DNA from: Paracoccaceae bacterium
GTDB taxonomy: Bacteria; Pseudomonadota; Alphaproteobacteria; Rhodobacterales; Rhodobacteraceae
Length of the DNA stretch: 44,110 nt
NCBI GenBank assembly: GCA_024742705.1
Contig: JANSXZ010000027.1
Location: 1 to 44,110, forward strand
Direction: 5' to 3'
Shown here: piece after piece, positions 12,123 through 21,615 of the stretch
Layout of the letters: the number at the start of each line of letters is the position of its first letter
Numbering within the stretch: the stretch's first letter is position 1
Notes under the pieces: generated by a model
What the model was told of the DNA's origin: nothing
Database searches by the model: none
Seen by the model: the letters and a program-made list of their open reading frames with translations, nothing else
Position numbers and translations under genes: made by a program

Positions 12123-13265
12123 ATGGCGCTGGATTACCCCGACCGCCCCAATGCCTTGGGATTGCACAAACCCGAAGATCAAACGCGCGTGGTCGTCGCC
12201 ATGTCGGGCGGCGTCGACAGTTCGGTCGTGGCCGCGCACCTGTCGGATCTGGGGTTCGATGTGGTGGGCGTGACGCTGCAACTCTACGATCATGGCGCGG
12301 CGCTGGCCAAGAAGGGCGCGTGCTGTGCGGGCATCGACATTCATGATGCCCGGCGCGTTGCCGAGGAACGCGGATTCCCCCATTACGTCCTTGATTACGA
12401 AAACATTTTCAAGGACGCGGTTATAGACGAATTCGCCGACAGCTATCTTGCCGGGGCAACGCCCGTGCCCTGTATTCGCTGCAACGAGAGGGTCAAGTTC
12501 AAGGATCTTCTGGAAACGGCGCGGGATCTCGAGGCCGATTGCATGGCCACCGGCCACTATATCCAGCGCATCGACGGGCCCTCCGGCCCGGAATTGCACA
12601 TGGCTGCCGATGCCGCGCGCGATCAGAGCTATTTCCTGTTTTCAACCACCCGCGAACAGCTTGCTTTCCTGCGTTTTCCGCTGGGGCATCTGCCCTCGAA
12701 ACAGGCGACAAGGGATATGGCGGCGCGCTTTGGGCTGGCCGTGGCGGACAAGCCCGACAGCCAGGACATCTGTTTCGTGCCCAACGGCGATTATGCGGCG
12801 GTGATCGAGAAACTGCGCCCCGGCGCGGCGGATCCCGGCGACATCGTCGATACCGAAGGCCGCGTTCTGGGTCAGCACAAGGGGGTGATCCACTACACTG
12901 TCGGCCAAAGGCGCGGGTTGGGCATCGGCGGGCTGAGCGATCCGCTCTATGTCGTGCGGCTGGACGTGGACAAGCGGCAGGTGATTGTCGGGCCGAAATC
13001 GCTTCTGGCCACGCGCCGGGTGCCGATCGCTGAAATCAACTGGCTCGGCGACGCCCCTTTCGACAGCAGGCCAGAATGGCACCTCTCGGTCAAGGTGCGG
13101 TCAACCCGGCCGCCGCGCGAGGCGGTCGTGCGGCCGCTGTCGGCCACGACCGCCGAGGTTGAACTGCTCAGCGCCGAGGAGGGCGTGTCGCCGGGTCAGG
13201 CCTGCGTCTTTTATGAAACCGGCGGAACACGGGTGTTTGGCGGCGGGTGGATTCACCGTGGATAG
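12123..13265 (+). CDS. mnmA: tRNA-specific 2-thiouridylase MnmA
   Basis: A 380-residue cytoplasmic enzyme that thiolates U34 of tRNA Lys, Glu and Gln using ATP and a sulfur-carrier. It has the PP-loop SGGVDSS (28-34), the catalytic cysteine in CNERVKF (Cys120), and the second catalytic cysteine in [13 protein letters not shown] (Cys217). The C-terminal beta barrel begins at the [14 protein letters not shown] segment. It has its own promoter and is convergent with lpxB, leaving only 12 bases between the stops. It is the third tRNA-modification gene in the window, with trmFO and miaA. Confidence 0.98.
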   Translation: MALDYPDRPNALGLHKPEDQTRVVVAMSGGVDSSVVAAHLSDLGFDVVGVTLQLYDHGAALAKKGACCAGIDIHDARRVAEERGFPHYVLDYENIFKDAVIDEFADSYLAGATPVPCIRCNERVKFKDLLETARDLEADCMATGHYIQRIDGPSGPELHMAADAARDQSYFLFSTTREQLAFLRFPLGHLPSKQATRDMAARFGLAVADKPDSQDICFVPNGDYAAVIEKLRPGAADPGDIVDTEGRVLGQHKGVIHYTVGQRRGLGIGGLSDPLYVVRLDVDKRQVIVGPKSLLATRRVPIAEINWLGDAPFDSRPEWHLSVKVRSTRPPREAVVRPLSATTAEVELLSAEEGVSPGQACVFYETGGTRVFGGGWIHRG

Positions 13266-13277
13266 GATGCCGGACGC

Positions 13278-14411
13278 CTAGAGACGGTCGAGCACCGCCC
13301 GGGCCGCCCGCAGCCCCGGATCGGCGCCGCCCTGGCCCAGCCTATGCATCGTCAGATCCATCGCAGCCAGTTGGCCGTCGGGCGCCGCCGCCACCTGTGC
13401 CAGGGCAGCAGCCAGCGCCGCCGGCGTGCAGCCGGGGCCGAGACATTCGGGCACCACGCGGGTGTCCGACACAAGGTTCACCAGGGTCACCGTATCGATC
13501 AACGCCATGCGCGACATGATCTGCCACGTCAGCCAGTTGAACCGGTAGCCGATCACCATCGGCACCTGCGCCGCTGCCAGCTCCAGCGACACGGTGCCCG
13601 AGGCCGCCAACGCCAGACCCGCGCTGCGGAACGCGGCACTTCTGGCGAGAGGATCGGCGGGGGTGACCACGACGGGCGCACCGGGCCAACCGGCGACGGC
13701 GGCCCGGACCATTTCCGCCAGAGACGCCGGGGCGGGCACCACGACACGCGTGCCGTCCGACCCCGCCAGATGCCGCCGCAACGCCGCGCCGAAAATCGGC
13801 GCTAGGCGCTGGACCTCGCCGCGGCGCGATCCCGGCAGCGCCAGAACCACCGGCGCGCGCCCAAGGCCATGCGCGGCGCGAAACGCCGCCACTTCGGCAT
13901 CGCCGGCCACGGGTTCGGCAGCCACCGGGTGGCCGACAAAGTCGCAGGCGACCCCGGCGGCCTCCATGTAGGGCGGCTCGAAGGGCAACAAAGCCAGCAC
14001 CTGATCGACACAGCCTGCCATCCGGCGCGCCCGTTCCGGCCGCCACGCCCAGACCGACGGCGCGACGTAATGCACGATGCGCGTGGCCCCCCGCGCCCGC
14101 ACCAGACGTGCCACACGCAGGCAGAAATCAGGGCTGTCGATGGTGATCAGGACATCGGGGCGCGCCGCGATCACGGCTTCGGCGGTCTGGGCGATCCGGC
14201 GTTTGAGATGCCGGTAGCGCGGCAGGATCTCGGCCAGCCCCATGACGCTGAGTTCGGCCATTGGAAACCGGCTGACCAGGCCCTGCGCCTGCATGTCGGC
14301 ACCCCCGATCCCGTCAAACAGCATGTCGGGCACGATCTGGCGCAGGCCACGCATCAGGGCCCCGCCCAGCTTGTCGCCGGACGGTTCGCCAGCGATCATG
14401 AAAACGCGCAT
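13278..14411 (-). CDS. lpxB: Lipid-A-disaccharide synthase
   Basis: A 377-residue GT19 glycosyltransferase that joins UDP-diacylglucosamine and lipid X to form the lipid A disaccharide at the inner membrane face. The N-terminus MRVFMIAGEPSGDKLGGALM carries the family glycine/EPSGD motif. The middle YVAPSVWAWRPERARRM and the C-terminal segment ALAASGTVSLELAAAQVPMVIGYR are both characteristic. It is the last gene of the long envelope cluster, overlapping the lpxI stop by one base. Confidence 0.97.
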   Translation of the reverse strand: MRVFMIAGEPSGDKLGGALMRGLRQIVPDMLFDGIGGADMQAQGLVSRFPMAELSVMGLAEILPRYRHLKRRIAQTAEAVIAARPDVLITIDSPDFCLRVARLVRARGATRIVHYVAPSVWAWRPERARRMAGCVDQVLALLPFEPPYMEAAGVACDFVGHPVAAEPVAGDAEVAAFRAAHGLGRAPVVLALPGSRRGEVQRLAPIFGAALRRHLAGSDGTRVVVPAPASLAEMVRAAVAGWPGAPVVVTPADPLARSAAFRSAGLALAASGTVSLELAAAQVPMVIGYRFNWLTWQIMSRMALIDTVTLVNLVSDTRVVPECLGPGCTPAALAAALAQVAAAPDGQLAAMDLTMHRLGQGGADPGLRAARAVLDRL

Positions 14412-15205
14412 CAGCCGCGCTCCCGCACCCAGAGAAACAGGCCCAGCCGGTCGCAGGCGGCCACCACGCGTTCGGCCTGAAGAACCATCACCCCGCCCGC
14501 TTCTATCACCACGCCGGAAAGGCCCGCATCGGCGGCCGCGACCACCGTGGCCGGCCCGATCACCGGCAGATCGACGCGCCGGTCCTGCCCGGCCTTGGGG
14601 CCCTTGTACAGCACGCCGCCCCGCCCGTCGTCAGCCCGGTTGGCCAGGCTGGCCAGCATCCAGTCGGTGCCGAAGGTGGCTTCCACGGCCAGGGCCTGAC
14701 CGCGCCAGGCCACGCAGGCCTGGCCGACATCGGCCACCGCCATCGCCTCGACGATCCGCGCCCCGCGCGCGGCGTCGTTGCGGGCGGCGGTATCGGGCTG
14801 CGCCTCGGTTGGCACGCCGGGCGGCGGCAGCAGCGCCGGCGCGATTTCATGCGCCGCGCGCACGGCCAATCCGGCGCGTTCGAAAATGCCTATGACAGCG
14901 CGCAACGCGCCATCGTCGCCCTGTTCCAGCGCCGCCGCGATCACCGGCACCAGCGGCAACGTCGCGGCATCTATCAGCGAAGGATCGACCCGCGGCCGGG
15001 CGATGCCGCCCGCCATGCACACAGATGTCACACCGCGCGCCTGAAGCGCCGCGATCAGGCTGCCGAGGGTTTCAAGCCGGAACCGGATATCAACCGAAAG
15101 GCCCTCGGGCGTGGCCCCCTCGAACGCGACCACAAGCGGCGGTTCCGACAGGGCCGAAACCACGGCGGCGGGCAGGCTGCCCCGTCCGGCGATCAGCGCG
15201 ATCAT
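14411..15205 (-). CDS. lpxI: UDP-2,3-diacylglucosamine pyrophosphatase LpxI (DUF1009)
   Basis: A 264-residue protein starting MIALIAGRGSLPAAVVSAL. LpxI cleaves UDP-2,3-diacylglucosamine to lipid X and UMP and replaces LpxH in most alphaproteobacteria. The C-terminal catalytic domain is recognisable from GQACVAWRGQALAVEATFGTD and KGPKAGQDRRVDLPVIGPATV. It lies between lpxA and lpxB with a one-base overlap to lpxB and a three-base gap from lpxA. Confidence 0.95.
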   Translation of the reverse strand: MIALIAGRGSLPAAVVSALSEPPLVVAFEGATPEGLSVDIRFRLETLGSLIAALQARGVTSVCMAGGIARPRVDPSLIDAATLPLVPVIAAALEQGDDGALRAVIGIFERAGLAVRAAHEIAPALLPPPGVPTEAQPDTAARNDAARGARIVEAMAVADVGQACVAWRGQALAVEATFGTDWMLASLANRADDGRGGVLYKGPKAGQDRRVDLPVIGPATVVAAADAGLSGVVIEAGGVMVLQAERVVAACDRLGLFLWVRERG

Positions 15206-15208
15206 CTC

Positions 15209-16000
15209 TCAACCCGGTGTCAGGAAATGCCGGCCGCTGTCGGCCAGGACAAAGGCGGTGATCTGACGAACATAGGCGCTGTCGGTTTCGGCATCCAGAC
15301 GTTCGGCCCGGTCGTGGAAGGTGCCTTCGCCCTGCGCCAGCATCTGGAACGCGGCGCGCAGCGCGGTAATGTCGGCGCGCGCCACGCCGCGCCGCTTCAG
15401 CCCGACCAGGTTCAGACCATCGAGAACACCGCGCGGCGCCTGCACCAGCCCGTAAGGGATCACATCGTTGGTCACCATTGTCACCGCCCCCACGATCGCG
15501 CCCTGCCCCACGCGCACGTGCTGGTGGATGCCGGAAAGGCCACCAATGATCACATCGTCCTCGATCACGCAATGCCCGGCCACGGCCGCCGAATTCACCA
15601 CGATCACGCGGTCGCCGATCTGGGCGTCATGGGCGATGTGACACCCCGCCATGAACAGCCCGTCATCGCCCACGCGGGTGATCCCGCCGCCACCCTGGGT
15701 GCCGCAGTTCATCGTCACATGCTCGCGGATGCGGTTGCGCGCACCAATGACCAGGCGGGTCTTTTCGCCCTGGAATTTCAGATCCTGCGGAATTTCACCG
15801 ATCACCGCGAAAGAAAAAACCACTGTCTCGGCTCCGATTTCGGTACAGCCGCCGATGACCACATGCGATTTCAGTTCCACACGGTCGCCCAGAACCACGT
15901 CGGACCCGACCACGCAAAACGGGCCGATGCGCACATCCGCACCCAGAACCGCCCCCGGCTCGATCACCGCGCTGGGATGGATCAACGGCGTTCCGGTCAT
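15209..16000 (-). CDS. lpxA: UDP-N-acetylglucosamine acyltransferase LpxA
   Basis: A 263-residue left-handed beta-helix acyltransferase catalysing the first step of lipid A synthesis. Hexapeptide repeats run through the first 190 residues ([36 protein letters not shown]). The catalytic histidine lies in [11 protein letters not shown]. The helical C-terminal domain follows ([13 protein letters not shown]). The start at 16000 overlaps the fabZ stop by four bases (ATGA), which fixes the start; a longer upstream frame exists but has no family similarity. Confidence 0.97.
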   Translation of the reverse strand: MTGTPLIHPSAVIEPGAVLGADVRIGPFCVVGSDVVLGDRVELKSHVVIGGCTEIGAETVVFSFAVIGEIPQDLKFQGEKTRLVIGARNRIREHVTMNCGTQGGGGITRVGDDGLFMAGCHIAHDAQIGDRVIVVNSAAVAGHCVIEDDVIIGGLSGIHQHVRVGQGAIVGAVTMVTNDVIPYGLVQAPRGVLDGLNLVGLKRRGVARADITALRAAFQMLAQGEGTFHDRAERLDAETDSAYVRQITAFVLADSGRHFLTPG

Positions 16001-16461
16001 GCGCCGGCGCCTTCCATCATCGCGGTGAACTCGGCCTCGGCGGCCATCTCGCCCTCGACCTCGGCAACCCCGCCAAAACGCCAGACCCGCGCCCCGGCCT
16101 TGCCCCGCAGCGTTGTCAGTTTCAGTTCGAGAACATCGCCCGGCGACACCTTCCGACGGAACTTGCATTTGTCGATCGCCATGAAATAGACCTGCATGTT
16201 GCGGTCCTGCATGTTCATCGCAACCCCGGCCATCACCGCGGCGGTCTGCGCCATGGCCTCGACGATGGTGACACCCGGCATCACCGGATTGCCCGGAAAG
16301 TGGCCCTGGAAATGCGGTTCGTTCATGGTGACATTCTTGATCCCGCGCGCCGAACGCGTGCCGTCGATGTCCACCACCTTGTCGATCAGAAGAAACGGAT
16401 AACGATGCGGCAGGATGCGCTGAATCATCAGGATGTCGGCGCTTTGCAGGGTGTCGGTCAT
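15997..16461 (-). CDS. fabZ: 3-hydroxyacyl-ACP dehydratase FabZ
   Basis: A 154-residue hotdog-fold dehydratase of fatty-acid synthesis. Catalytic His54 ([13 protein letters not shown]) and Glu68 ([11 protein letters not shown]) are at the same positions as in the E. coli enzyme. It supplies the acyl chains used by LpxA next to it. It lies 70 bases after ompH. No lpxD is present between ompH and fabZ, where it lies in E. coli. Confidence 0.97.
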   Translation of the reverse strand: MTDTLQSADILMIQRILPHRYPFLLIDKVVDIDGTRSARGIKNVTMNEPHFQGHFPGNPVMPGVTIVEAMAQTAAVMAGVAMNMQDRNMQVYFMAIDKCKFRRKVSPGDVLELKLTTLRGKAGARVWRFGGVAEVEGEMAAEAEFTAMMEGAGA

Positions 16462-16531
16462 GGGCTGGCTACTCTCGTTATGTCAGGCCCGTGCCTAGCA
16501 ATCCCCAACCGGCGTGGCAAGCACGGCGGGC

Positions 16532-17077
16532 CTAGTCGAGATCTTCCCCATCGCCGATGGCGGCGTTGATCCGCGCGATGGCGGCATCGGTCACATCCGT
16601 CGAATTGGCGCTGAGAAACACGCTGGCCCGTTCGAGCACCACGGCCGCGCCGGCCTCGCGCATCAGATCCTCGAGCACGGGAACCGCCGCGCGCAGAAAG
16701 CGCACGCGGTCGGCTTCGTTGCGTTGGGTCAGCGCGCGCGCCTTGGCGTCCTGTTCGCGGCGGATCGTCTGCACCTTTTCATCGAAGGCATCGGCCAGAA
16801 GGCGAAAGGCATCCGGCTGCATCTGTGCGCGCTTTTCGGTCAGCGTGCGCTCTTCCTCGGTCAGTTCCGCCTCGATCCTGCGGTTTTCGGCGGCCAGTCG
16901 CGCGCCCTGCTCCTGGATCTCGCGCGCGACACGCAGGCCAAACCGCGAATCCGAAAACAGCCTTTCGCTTTCAACCGTCAGGATCGGGCTCTGGACCACG
17001 CCCAGTTGCTGTGCCCGCGCCGGAACCGGACAGGCGCACCAGACGACAAGCGCCAGCAGCGTCAGCCAGCGCGACAA
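16532..17077 (-). CDS. OmpH/Skp-family periplasmic chaperone
   Basis: A 181-residue protein with a signal peptide (about 1-22, ending PARAQQ) followed by the Skp-like core: a short strand segment, then two long charged helices (about residues 45-130, REIQEQGARLAAENRRIEAE and later) predicted as coiled coil, as in the tentacles of Skp. It would hold unfolded outer-membrane proteins for BamA, whose gene ends one base upstream. Composition is acidic where E. coli Skp is basic, common in alphaproteobacterial members. Confidence 0.9.
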   Translation of the reverse strand: MSRWLTLLALVVWCACPVPARAQQLGVVQSPILTVESERLFSDSRFGLRVAREIQEQGARLAAENRRIEAELTEEERTLTEKRAQMQPDAFRLLADAFDEKVQTIRREQDAKARALTQRNEADRVRFLRAAVPVLEDLMREAGAAVVLERASVFLSANSTDVTDAAIARINAAIGDGEDLD

Positions 17078-17078
17078 A

Positions 17079-19463
17079 TCAGAAGGTGGTGGAAATCGTG
17101 AAATCGAAGGACTGCTCCTGATCGAAGGCTTCCTTGCGGACCGCGTTCGAGAAGTTGAAACGCAGCGGTCCCAGAACCGAATCCCACAGCAGCGACACGC
17201 CGATCACATGGCGCGCCGAATTGTCGTTGCCGATGATCGTGCCGCCGGTGGTGTTGACGTTGTCGAGGTTCCAAAGGCTGCCGACATCGTAGAACACCGC
17301 ACCGCGCAGGCCCAGTTCCTCCGGCAGGCCCAGCGGGAATTCTGCCTCGAGGCTGACAACCGCATAGAGATTGCCGCCCAGGGCATCGTTGTTGCCGCCG
17401 CTGGTGTCGCGCGGGCCGATCCCGCTCGGCTCGAACCCGCGCATGATGTCGGGGCCCAGCACGAAACGGTCGGTCGCGCGGCTGAATCCGTTGCGCCAGT
17501 TCAGCGCTCCGGCCTCGAAGGTTGCGCGCAGCGTCACCTCTTCGTTCAGAACCATGCGCTGACCGATCACCTTGGCGCGGGTGCGGATGAATTCGTTGTC
17601 GCCACCGATGCCAGCGAAATCCTGGCCCACTTCCACCAGAACGCCCGCTGTCGGATTCAGGCCAGACAGGCGGCTGTCGAAGGTATAGGTGTAGCCGATC
17701 GAACTGCTGGTGCGGGCACCCTGCGCGATTTCGCTGCCGATCACTGTGCCGTGGACCGGCGTGTCACGCGCCAGCATCTCGCTGCGCTCGCCCGAATAGC
17801 GCACCTGCAACTTGCTGTTTTCCGCCACCGGGAATGTGAGCCCGGTGCTGAAGTACAGCCTTTCGGTGTCATAGGAAGCGAAGCTGCTATCGGCCTCGGA
17901 ATACCCGATGTCGAAGTCAAAGCGCACGTCGCGGCCCAGAAGCGCCGGTTCGGAGAAGCCTATGCCGTATTGTTCGGCGTCCTCGGCCCCCGAATAATCC
18001 AGCCGAAGGCGCTGGCCGCGGCCCAGCCAGTTGGATTCGCGCAGCCCCAGCGCCACGCCGAAGCCGTCGTTTACCGAATACGAACCGCCGAGGCTGAGCG
18101 TACCTGTCGGCTTCTCCTCGACATCCACATCGACAATCACCTGGTTCGCCGACGACCCCTCGCGCGCCTCGACCGAGGCATCGCCGAAAAAGCCCAGCGC
18201 GCGAATCCGCTCGGCGCTTTCGCGCACCTCGCGCGGGTTGAACGGATCGCCTTCGACAATCCGGAACTGCCGCCGTACCACGCGGTCCAGCGTGGTGGTG
18301 TTGCCCTCGATATCGATGCGTTCGACGAAGATGCGCGGACCACGGGTCAGAACGAATTCAACGTCCAGCGTCAGGTCGCGGTCGTTGCGGGTGATGCGCG
18401 GTTCTACGCGCAGGAAGTCGATGCTGTTGCGGATCGCCAGACGTTCCATGCGCGCGATCGAATTCTCGACGAGCGATGGCGAATAGACAACACCGGGGCG
18501 GATCTTGAGGATCGACTGAAACGCATCCGCGTCGGCCTCGGCCACCTCGCTGACGGTGGTGATCTGGCCAAACCGGAATTGCTGGCCTTCCTGCACGTTG
18601 AACACAACGAAGAACCCGTCGCGTTCGCGCGACAGTTCGGCGTTCACCGAATTGGTGCGGAAATCCACATAGCCCCGCGACAGATAGAAATCGCGCAGCA
18701 CCTGCTTGTCGAATTCGATCCGGTCGGCCACCAGCGTGTCGTTGCGCACCAGCGCGCGCAGGATCGTGGCCTGTTTGGTATCGAGAACACGGCGCAAGCG
18801 GCGATCGGAAAAGACCCGGTTGCCGACAAAGCTGACACGTTCCACTTCCACCGTGTCACCTTCGGAGATCTCGAAGATCAGATCGACCCGGTTTTCCGAA
18901 CGGCGGATGATGCGCGGCGTGACAGCCGATGCGATGCGGCCCTGCTGCGAATAGGCTTCGGCGATGGTGTTGGCGTCGCGCTCGGCCTTGGACGGGCTGA
19001 ACACCTGGCGAGGCGTCGATTCGATGAACCCCGCCAGATCCTCGTCGCCGATGCGACGGTTGCCTTCAAAGCTGATGCGGTTGATCGTGGGAAATTCGGT
19101 GACGCGGATCACCAGACGGTTGCCGCGCGGCTCGAAGTCGACGGATTCGAACAGGCCGCTGTCGAGCACACGCTGATAGGCGTCGTTCAACGCGCCGCCA
19201 CTGATCGTCTGGCCACGGGCGATGCCGGTGTAATTGACGATGGTGCCGGTCTGGATGCGTTGATTGCCTTCCACCACGACCGAATTGAAGCGATAGTCCT
19301 GCGCGATGGCTCTGCCGGGCAGAAAAACCAACAGCAACGCAAGGGCTAGCCCGAACGCGGCAAGAAGATTGATCAACTCCTTGTGTCCGCCGGCCCGCGA
19401 TACGCAGGATGTGCCCGCAAACTTGCCTAGTGCCATACCCGAACCGCCCGCTTTCTTGTTCAT
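17079..19463 (-). CDS. bamA: Outer membrane protein assembly factor BamA
   Basis: About 794 residues, the usual length: signal peptide (hydrophobic LINLLAAFGLALALLLVFLP then GRAIAQ), five POTRA domains (first YRFNSVVVEGNQRIQTGTI), and a C-terminal 16-strand barrel ending with phenylalanine (FDFTISTTF). The barrel has the VRGF-type loop 6 motif as MRGFEPSGIGPRD. BamA inserts beta-barrel proteins in the outer membrane. The start is uncertain: Met at 19463 gives a long basic N-region; Met at 19436 is equally compatible and would be required if transcription starts from the TTGACA at 19497-19502. Confidence 0.96.
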   Translation of the reverse strand: MNKKAGGSGMALGKFAGTSCVSRAGGHKELINLLAAFGLALALLLVFLPGRAIAQDYRFNSVVVEGNQRIQTGTIVNYTGIARGQTISGGALNDAYQRVLDSGLFESVDFEPRGNRLVIRVTEFPTINRISFEGNRRIGDEDLAGFIESTPRQVFSPSKAERDANTIAEAYSQQGRIASAVTPRIIRRSENRVDLIFEISEGDTVEVERVSFVGNRVFSDRRLRRVLDTKQATILRALVRNDTLVADRIEFDKQVLRDFYLSRGYVDFRTNSVNAELSRERDGFFVVFNVQEGQQFRFGQITTVSEVAEADADAFQSILKIRPGVVYSPSLVENSIARMERLAIRNSIDFLRVEPRITRNDRDLTLDVEFVLTRGPRIFVERIDIEGNTTTLDRVVRRQFRIVEGDPFNPREVRESAERIRALGFFGDASVEAREGSSANQVIVDVDVEEKPTGTLSLGGSYSVNDGFGVALGLRESNWLGRGQRLRLDYSGAEDAEQYGIGFSEPALLGRDVRFDFDIGYSEADSSFASYDTERLYFSTGLTFPVAENSKLQVRYSGERSEMLARDTPVHGTVIGSEIAQGARTSSSIGYTYTFDSRLSGLNPTAGVLVEVGQDFAGIGGDNEFIRTRAKVIGQRMVLNEEVTLRATFEAGALNWRNGFSRATDRFVLGPDIMRGFEPSGIGPRDTSGGNNDALGGNLYAVVSLEAEFPLGLPEELGLRGAVFYDVGSLWNLDNVNTTGGTIIGNDNSARHVIGVSLLWDSVLGPLRFNFSNAVRKEAFDQEQSFDFTISTTF

Positions 19464-19496
19464 CACCGGGAATTGACTAGCGGGATTGGATGGGGA

Positions 19497-19535
19497 TGTC
19501 AAAAGCACAAAGGCCCCGCCGCGATGCATTTGCGC
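19497..19535 (-). promoter_or_regulatory. Possible terminator followed by bamA promoter -35
   Basis: On the minus strand, GCGCAAA (19529-19535) can pair with TTTGTGC (19505-19511), followed by TTTT: a weak terminator shape for the small ORF upstream. The T-run leads into a perfect TTGACA (19497-19502). The -10 at 17 bases (TAGTCA) is poor. If used, the transcript would begin close to the first possible bamA ATG. Confidence 0.3.
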
Positions 19536-19555
19536 GGTGCCGTTGCATGGCGGTG

Positions 19556-19681
19556 TCAGAGTGTGCCCAGCCACGCCCCCGCGCCAAGCGCTATGATGAT
19601 CGTTGCCAGGTAGATGATGCGGTCCCAGTTCAGTTCCATCACGAGGCTGAGGCCACGGTAAGATTCCTGAAGTGTGTGCAT
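19556..19681 (-). CDS. Small single-span membrane protein, unrecognised
   Basis: A 41-residue frame, MHTLQESYRGLSLVMELNWD followed by RIIYLATIIIALGAGAWLGTL. The last 22 residues form one strong membrane segment. GGAAAGG lies about seven bases before the ATG at 19681; an alternative start at 19639 would give only the 27-residue tail. It sits between the GFA-family gene and bamA, on the same strand. No family is recognised and no regulatory site is obvious. It may be a real small membrane protein or chance; the sharp hydrophobic block favours real. Confidence 0.45.
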   Translation of the reverse strand: MHTLQESYRGLSLVMELNWDRIIYLATIIIALGAGAWLGTL

Positions 19682-19774
19682 GGTTACTGCCTTTCCGATG
19701 CGTACCTTCGGGCGGATATCACACAGGAATGTGGCAAGAGTTTGTCCCACCGCGTGGCGCCGGCCGGCGGCGGC

Positions 19775-20182
19775 CTAGCGCGGCGGCAGATGCGTGAAGC
19801 TGGGAAGCCCGTCGGGAATGATGTGGAACGGCTGCTTGTCGACCGTGTAGATCGCCACGCGCGCGCTGTCGAAAATCGACGGGTCGTCAAGCGATCCTGC
19901 CTTCAGAACCACGTTCTTCTGCCCGTCGATCACGGTGCAGATGTGGGTGCCGCAGGTCGGACAGAATTCACGGGTGACCGGCGCTTCCAGATCGTCGCGC
20001 GCAAAACTGGCGGCGCTGCCCTTGGAATAACGGAACCCGTCGGCCGGGACCAAAAGGAAATAGTTGGGGCCACCGCCCGAGAAATACTGACACTCGCGGC
20101 AGTGACACTGCGCCTTGAGGACCGGGTCTCCATCCGCTTCATAGCGCAGCGCGCCACAGTAGCATCCGCCAGTCAAGCTCAT
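19775..20182 (-). CDS. GFA-family zinc-binding protein
   Basis: A 135-residue protein of the Gfa/CENP-V family, originally named for glutathione-dependent formaldehyde activation. Zinc ligands are visible: Cys7 and Cys9 (GGCYCGALRYE), Cys26, Cys28 and Cys31 (CHCRECQ), and the pair in FCPTCGTHI. Family members bind structural and exchangeable zinc; enzymatic activity is seldom shown, so no substrate is assigned. It stands between rseP and bamA, which are normally adjacent, and looks like an insertion into the envelope cluster. Confidence 0.92.
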   Translation of the reverse strand: MSLTGGCYCGALRYEADGDPVLKAQCHCRECQYFSGGGPNYFLLVPADGFRYSKGSAASFARDDLEAPVTREFCPTCGTHICTVIDGQKNVVLKAGSLDDPSIFDSARVAIYTVDKQPFHIIPDGLPSFTHLPPR

Positions 20183-20255
20183 GTCGTTGCGTCCCTTTTG
20201 CCGTTTCCGGGGATATCCATAGCAGGTTCCTCACCGGATACCAATGCAGCGCGTG

Positions 20256-21611
20256 TCACGGGCAGAAAATGTCATTGCCCAGCGAAAACACCATCAGGGA
20301 AAGGATCATCGCCAGCCCCGCGGCCATCAGCACCTTAAGCGCGCCGTCGCTGGGCGGCCGGCCGGTAACGGCCTCGTAGGCGTAAAACACCAGGTGCCCC
20401 CCGTCCAGCGCAGGGATCGGGAACAGGTTCAGCAGGCCCACCGCCGCCGACAGGACCGCGATGAACCAGATGAACGATTGCGCGCCCTGGCTGGCCATCG
20501 CGCCCGAGGTTTCGGCGATGCCGATCGGGCCGCTCAGATTGCAGGTGCTGATCGCGCCCGTCACCATATGCCACAACCCCGAGAACGACCCCTCGATGAT
20601 GCGCCAGGTCTGCGCCACGCCGCCTGACAGCGCCTCGATCGGGCCAGCGGCCTCGGTGGCCGGATCGAAGGCCATGCCGCCAACGATTCCAATGCGCCAA
20701 TGGGTGACGAAACCGCCCTCGGGCTGCGGTTCGTCCACGCGTTTCGGCGCCAGGGTGAACGAAAGCGTTTCGCCGTCGCGCCACACCTCCAGATCCAGCG
20801 CGCGGCCCTGCGATCCTTCCACGGCGGTGCGCAGCTGGTCGAAGGCGAAGACGCCGGCGCCATCGACGCCGGTGATCACGTCGCCGGCCTTCAGCCCAGA
20901 TGCAAAGGCCGCGCTCTGCGGAGCGACCTGCAGGACATGCGGCGGAAACAGATACGGACCGTCGACGACAGTCACCGCGTCGCCGCGCCGCACACGGTAA
21001 TCGAGCACCGGCGCAAGCGGGATGCCAGCGGTGAAATCGGCCCATGCGTCGGAATCGTCGAAGTCGGGCGTTGCGCGGCCCGCGATTTCGAGGATTTCGT
21101 CGCCGGCGCGCAGGGTGTATTCGGACGCTGCCGGCAGCGGTCGCAGATCGCCCACGGTCAGCGGATCGGTGGCCACCCCGCGCGACATCAGCACCAGCGC
21201 AAACACCAGGATCGACATCGCGAAATTGAACGCGGGCCCCGCCGCCACGGTGGCCGCCCGCGCCCAGAGCGGCGCGCCATGCATGGTGCGGCGCAGATCG
21301 GCGGGATCGGCCGAGGCCGCGCGCATGGCGTCTTCGTCCTTGCCCGACGCCGCATCGGCATCGCCCATGAACTTGACATAGCCGCCGAAGGGCAGCAGCG
21401 CGATCTGCCAGCGGGTGCCGCGCCTGTCGACGCGTGACGCCAGCACCGGGCCGAAACCGATGGAAAACACCTCGGCGTGGATCCCCGACCAGCGGCCGAC
21501 GATGTAATGGCCGTACTCATGCACCGCCACGATCACCGAAAGCGCAAGAACAAAGGCCACGATTGTCCAGATCAGCGATCCGAACTGCGGGATCAATCCC
21601 AGAATATCCAA
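20256..21611 (-). CDS. rseP: Site-2 protease RseP
   Basis: A 451-residue inner-membrane metalloprotease. The zinc motif HEYGH (31-35) lies in the first membrane helix, two PDZ-like regions follow (LPAASEYTLRAGDEI and APQSAAFASGLKAGDVI), and the second active-site motif LDGGHLVFY is near the C-terminus. It cleaves membrane anchors of anti-sigma factors and remnant signal peptides. It follows dxr after four bases. Confidence 0.97.
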   Translation of the reverse strand: MDILGLIPQFGSLIWTIVAFVLALSVIVAVHEYGHYIVGRWSGIHAEVFSIGFGPVLASRVDRRGTRWQIALLPFGGYVKFMGDADAASGKDEDAMRAASADPADLRRTMHGAPLWARAATVAAGPAFNFAMSILVFALVLMSRGVATDPLTVGDLRPLPAASEYTLRAGDEILEIAGRATPDFDDSDAWADFTAGIPLAPVLDYRVRRGDAVTVVDGPYLFPPHVLQVAPQSAAFASGLKAGDVITGVDGAGVFAFDQLRTAVEGSQGRALDLEVWRDGETLSFTLAPKRVDEPQPEGGFVTHWRIGIVGGMAFDPATEAAGPIEALSGGVAQTWRIIEGSFSGLWHMVTGAISTCNLSGPIGIAETSGAMASQGAQSFIWFIAVLSAAVGLLNLFPIPALDGGHLVFYAYEAVTGRPPSDGALKVLMAAGLAMILSLMVFSLGNDIFCP

Positions 21612-21615
21612 ACTG

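Noticed and set aside
16557..19349. A 930-codon open frame on the plus strand
   Set aside because: It is antisense to bamA and ompH, whose proteins are unmistakable. High GC leaves long antisense frames open; its translation is rich in R, A and H and has no family features.
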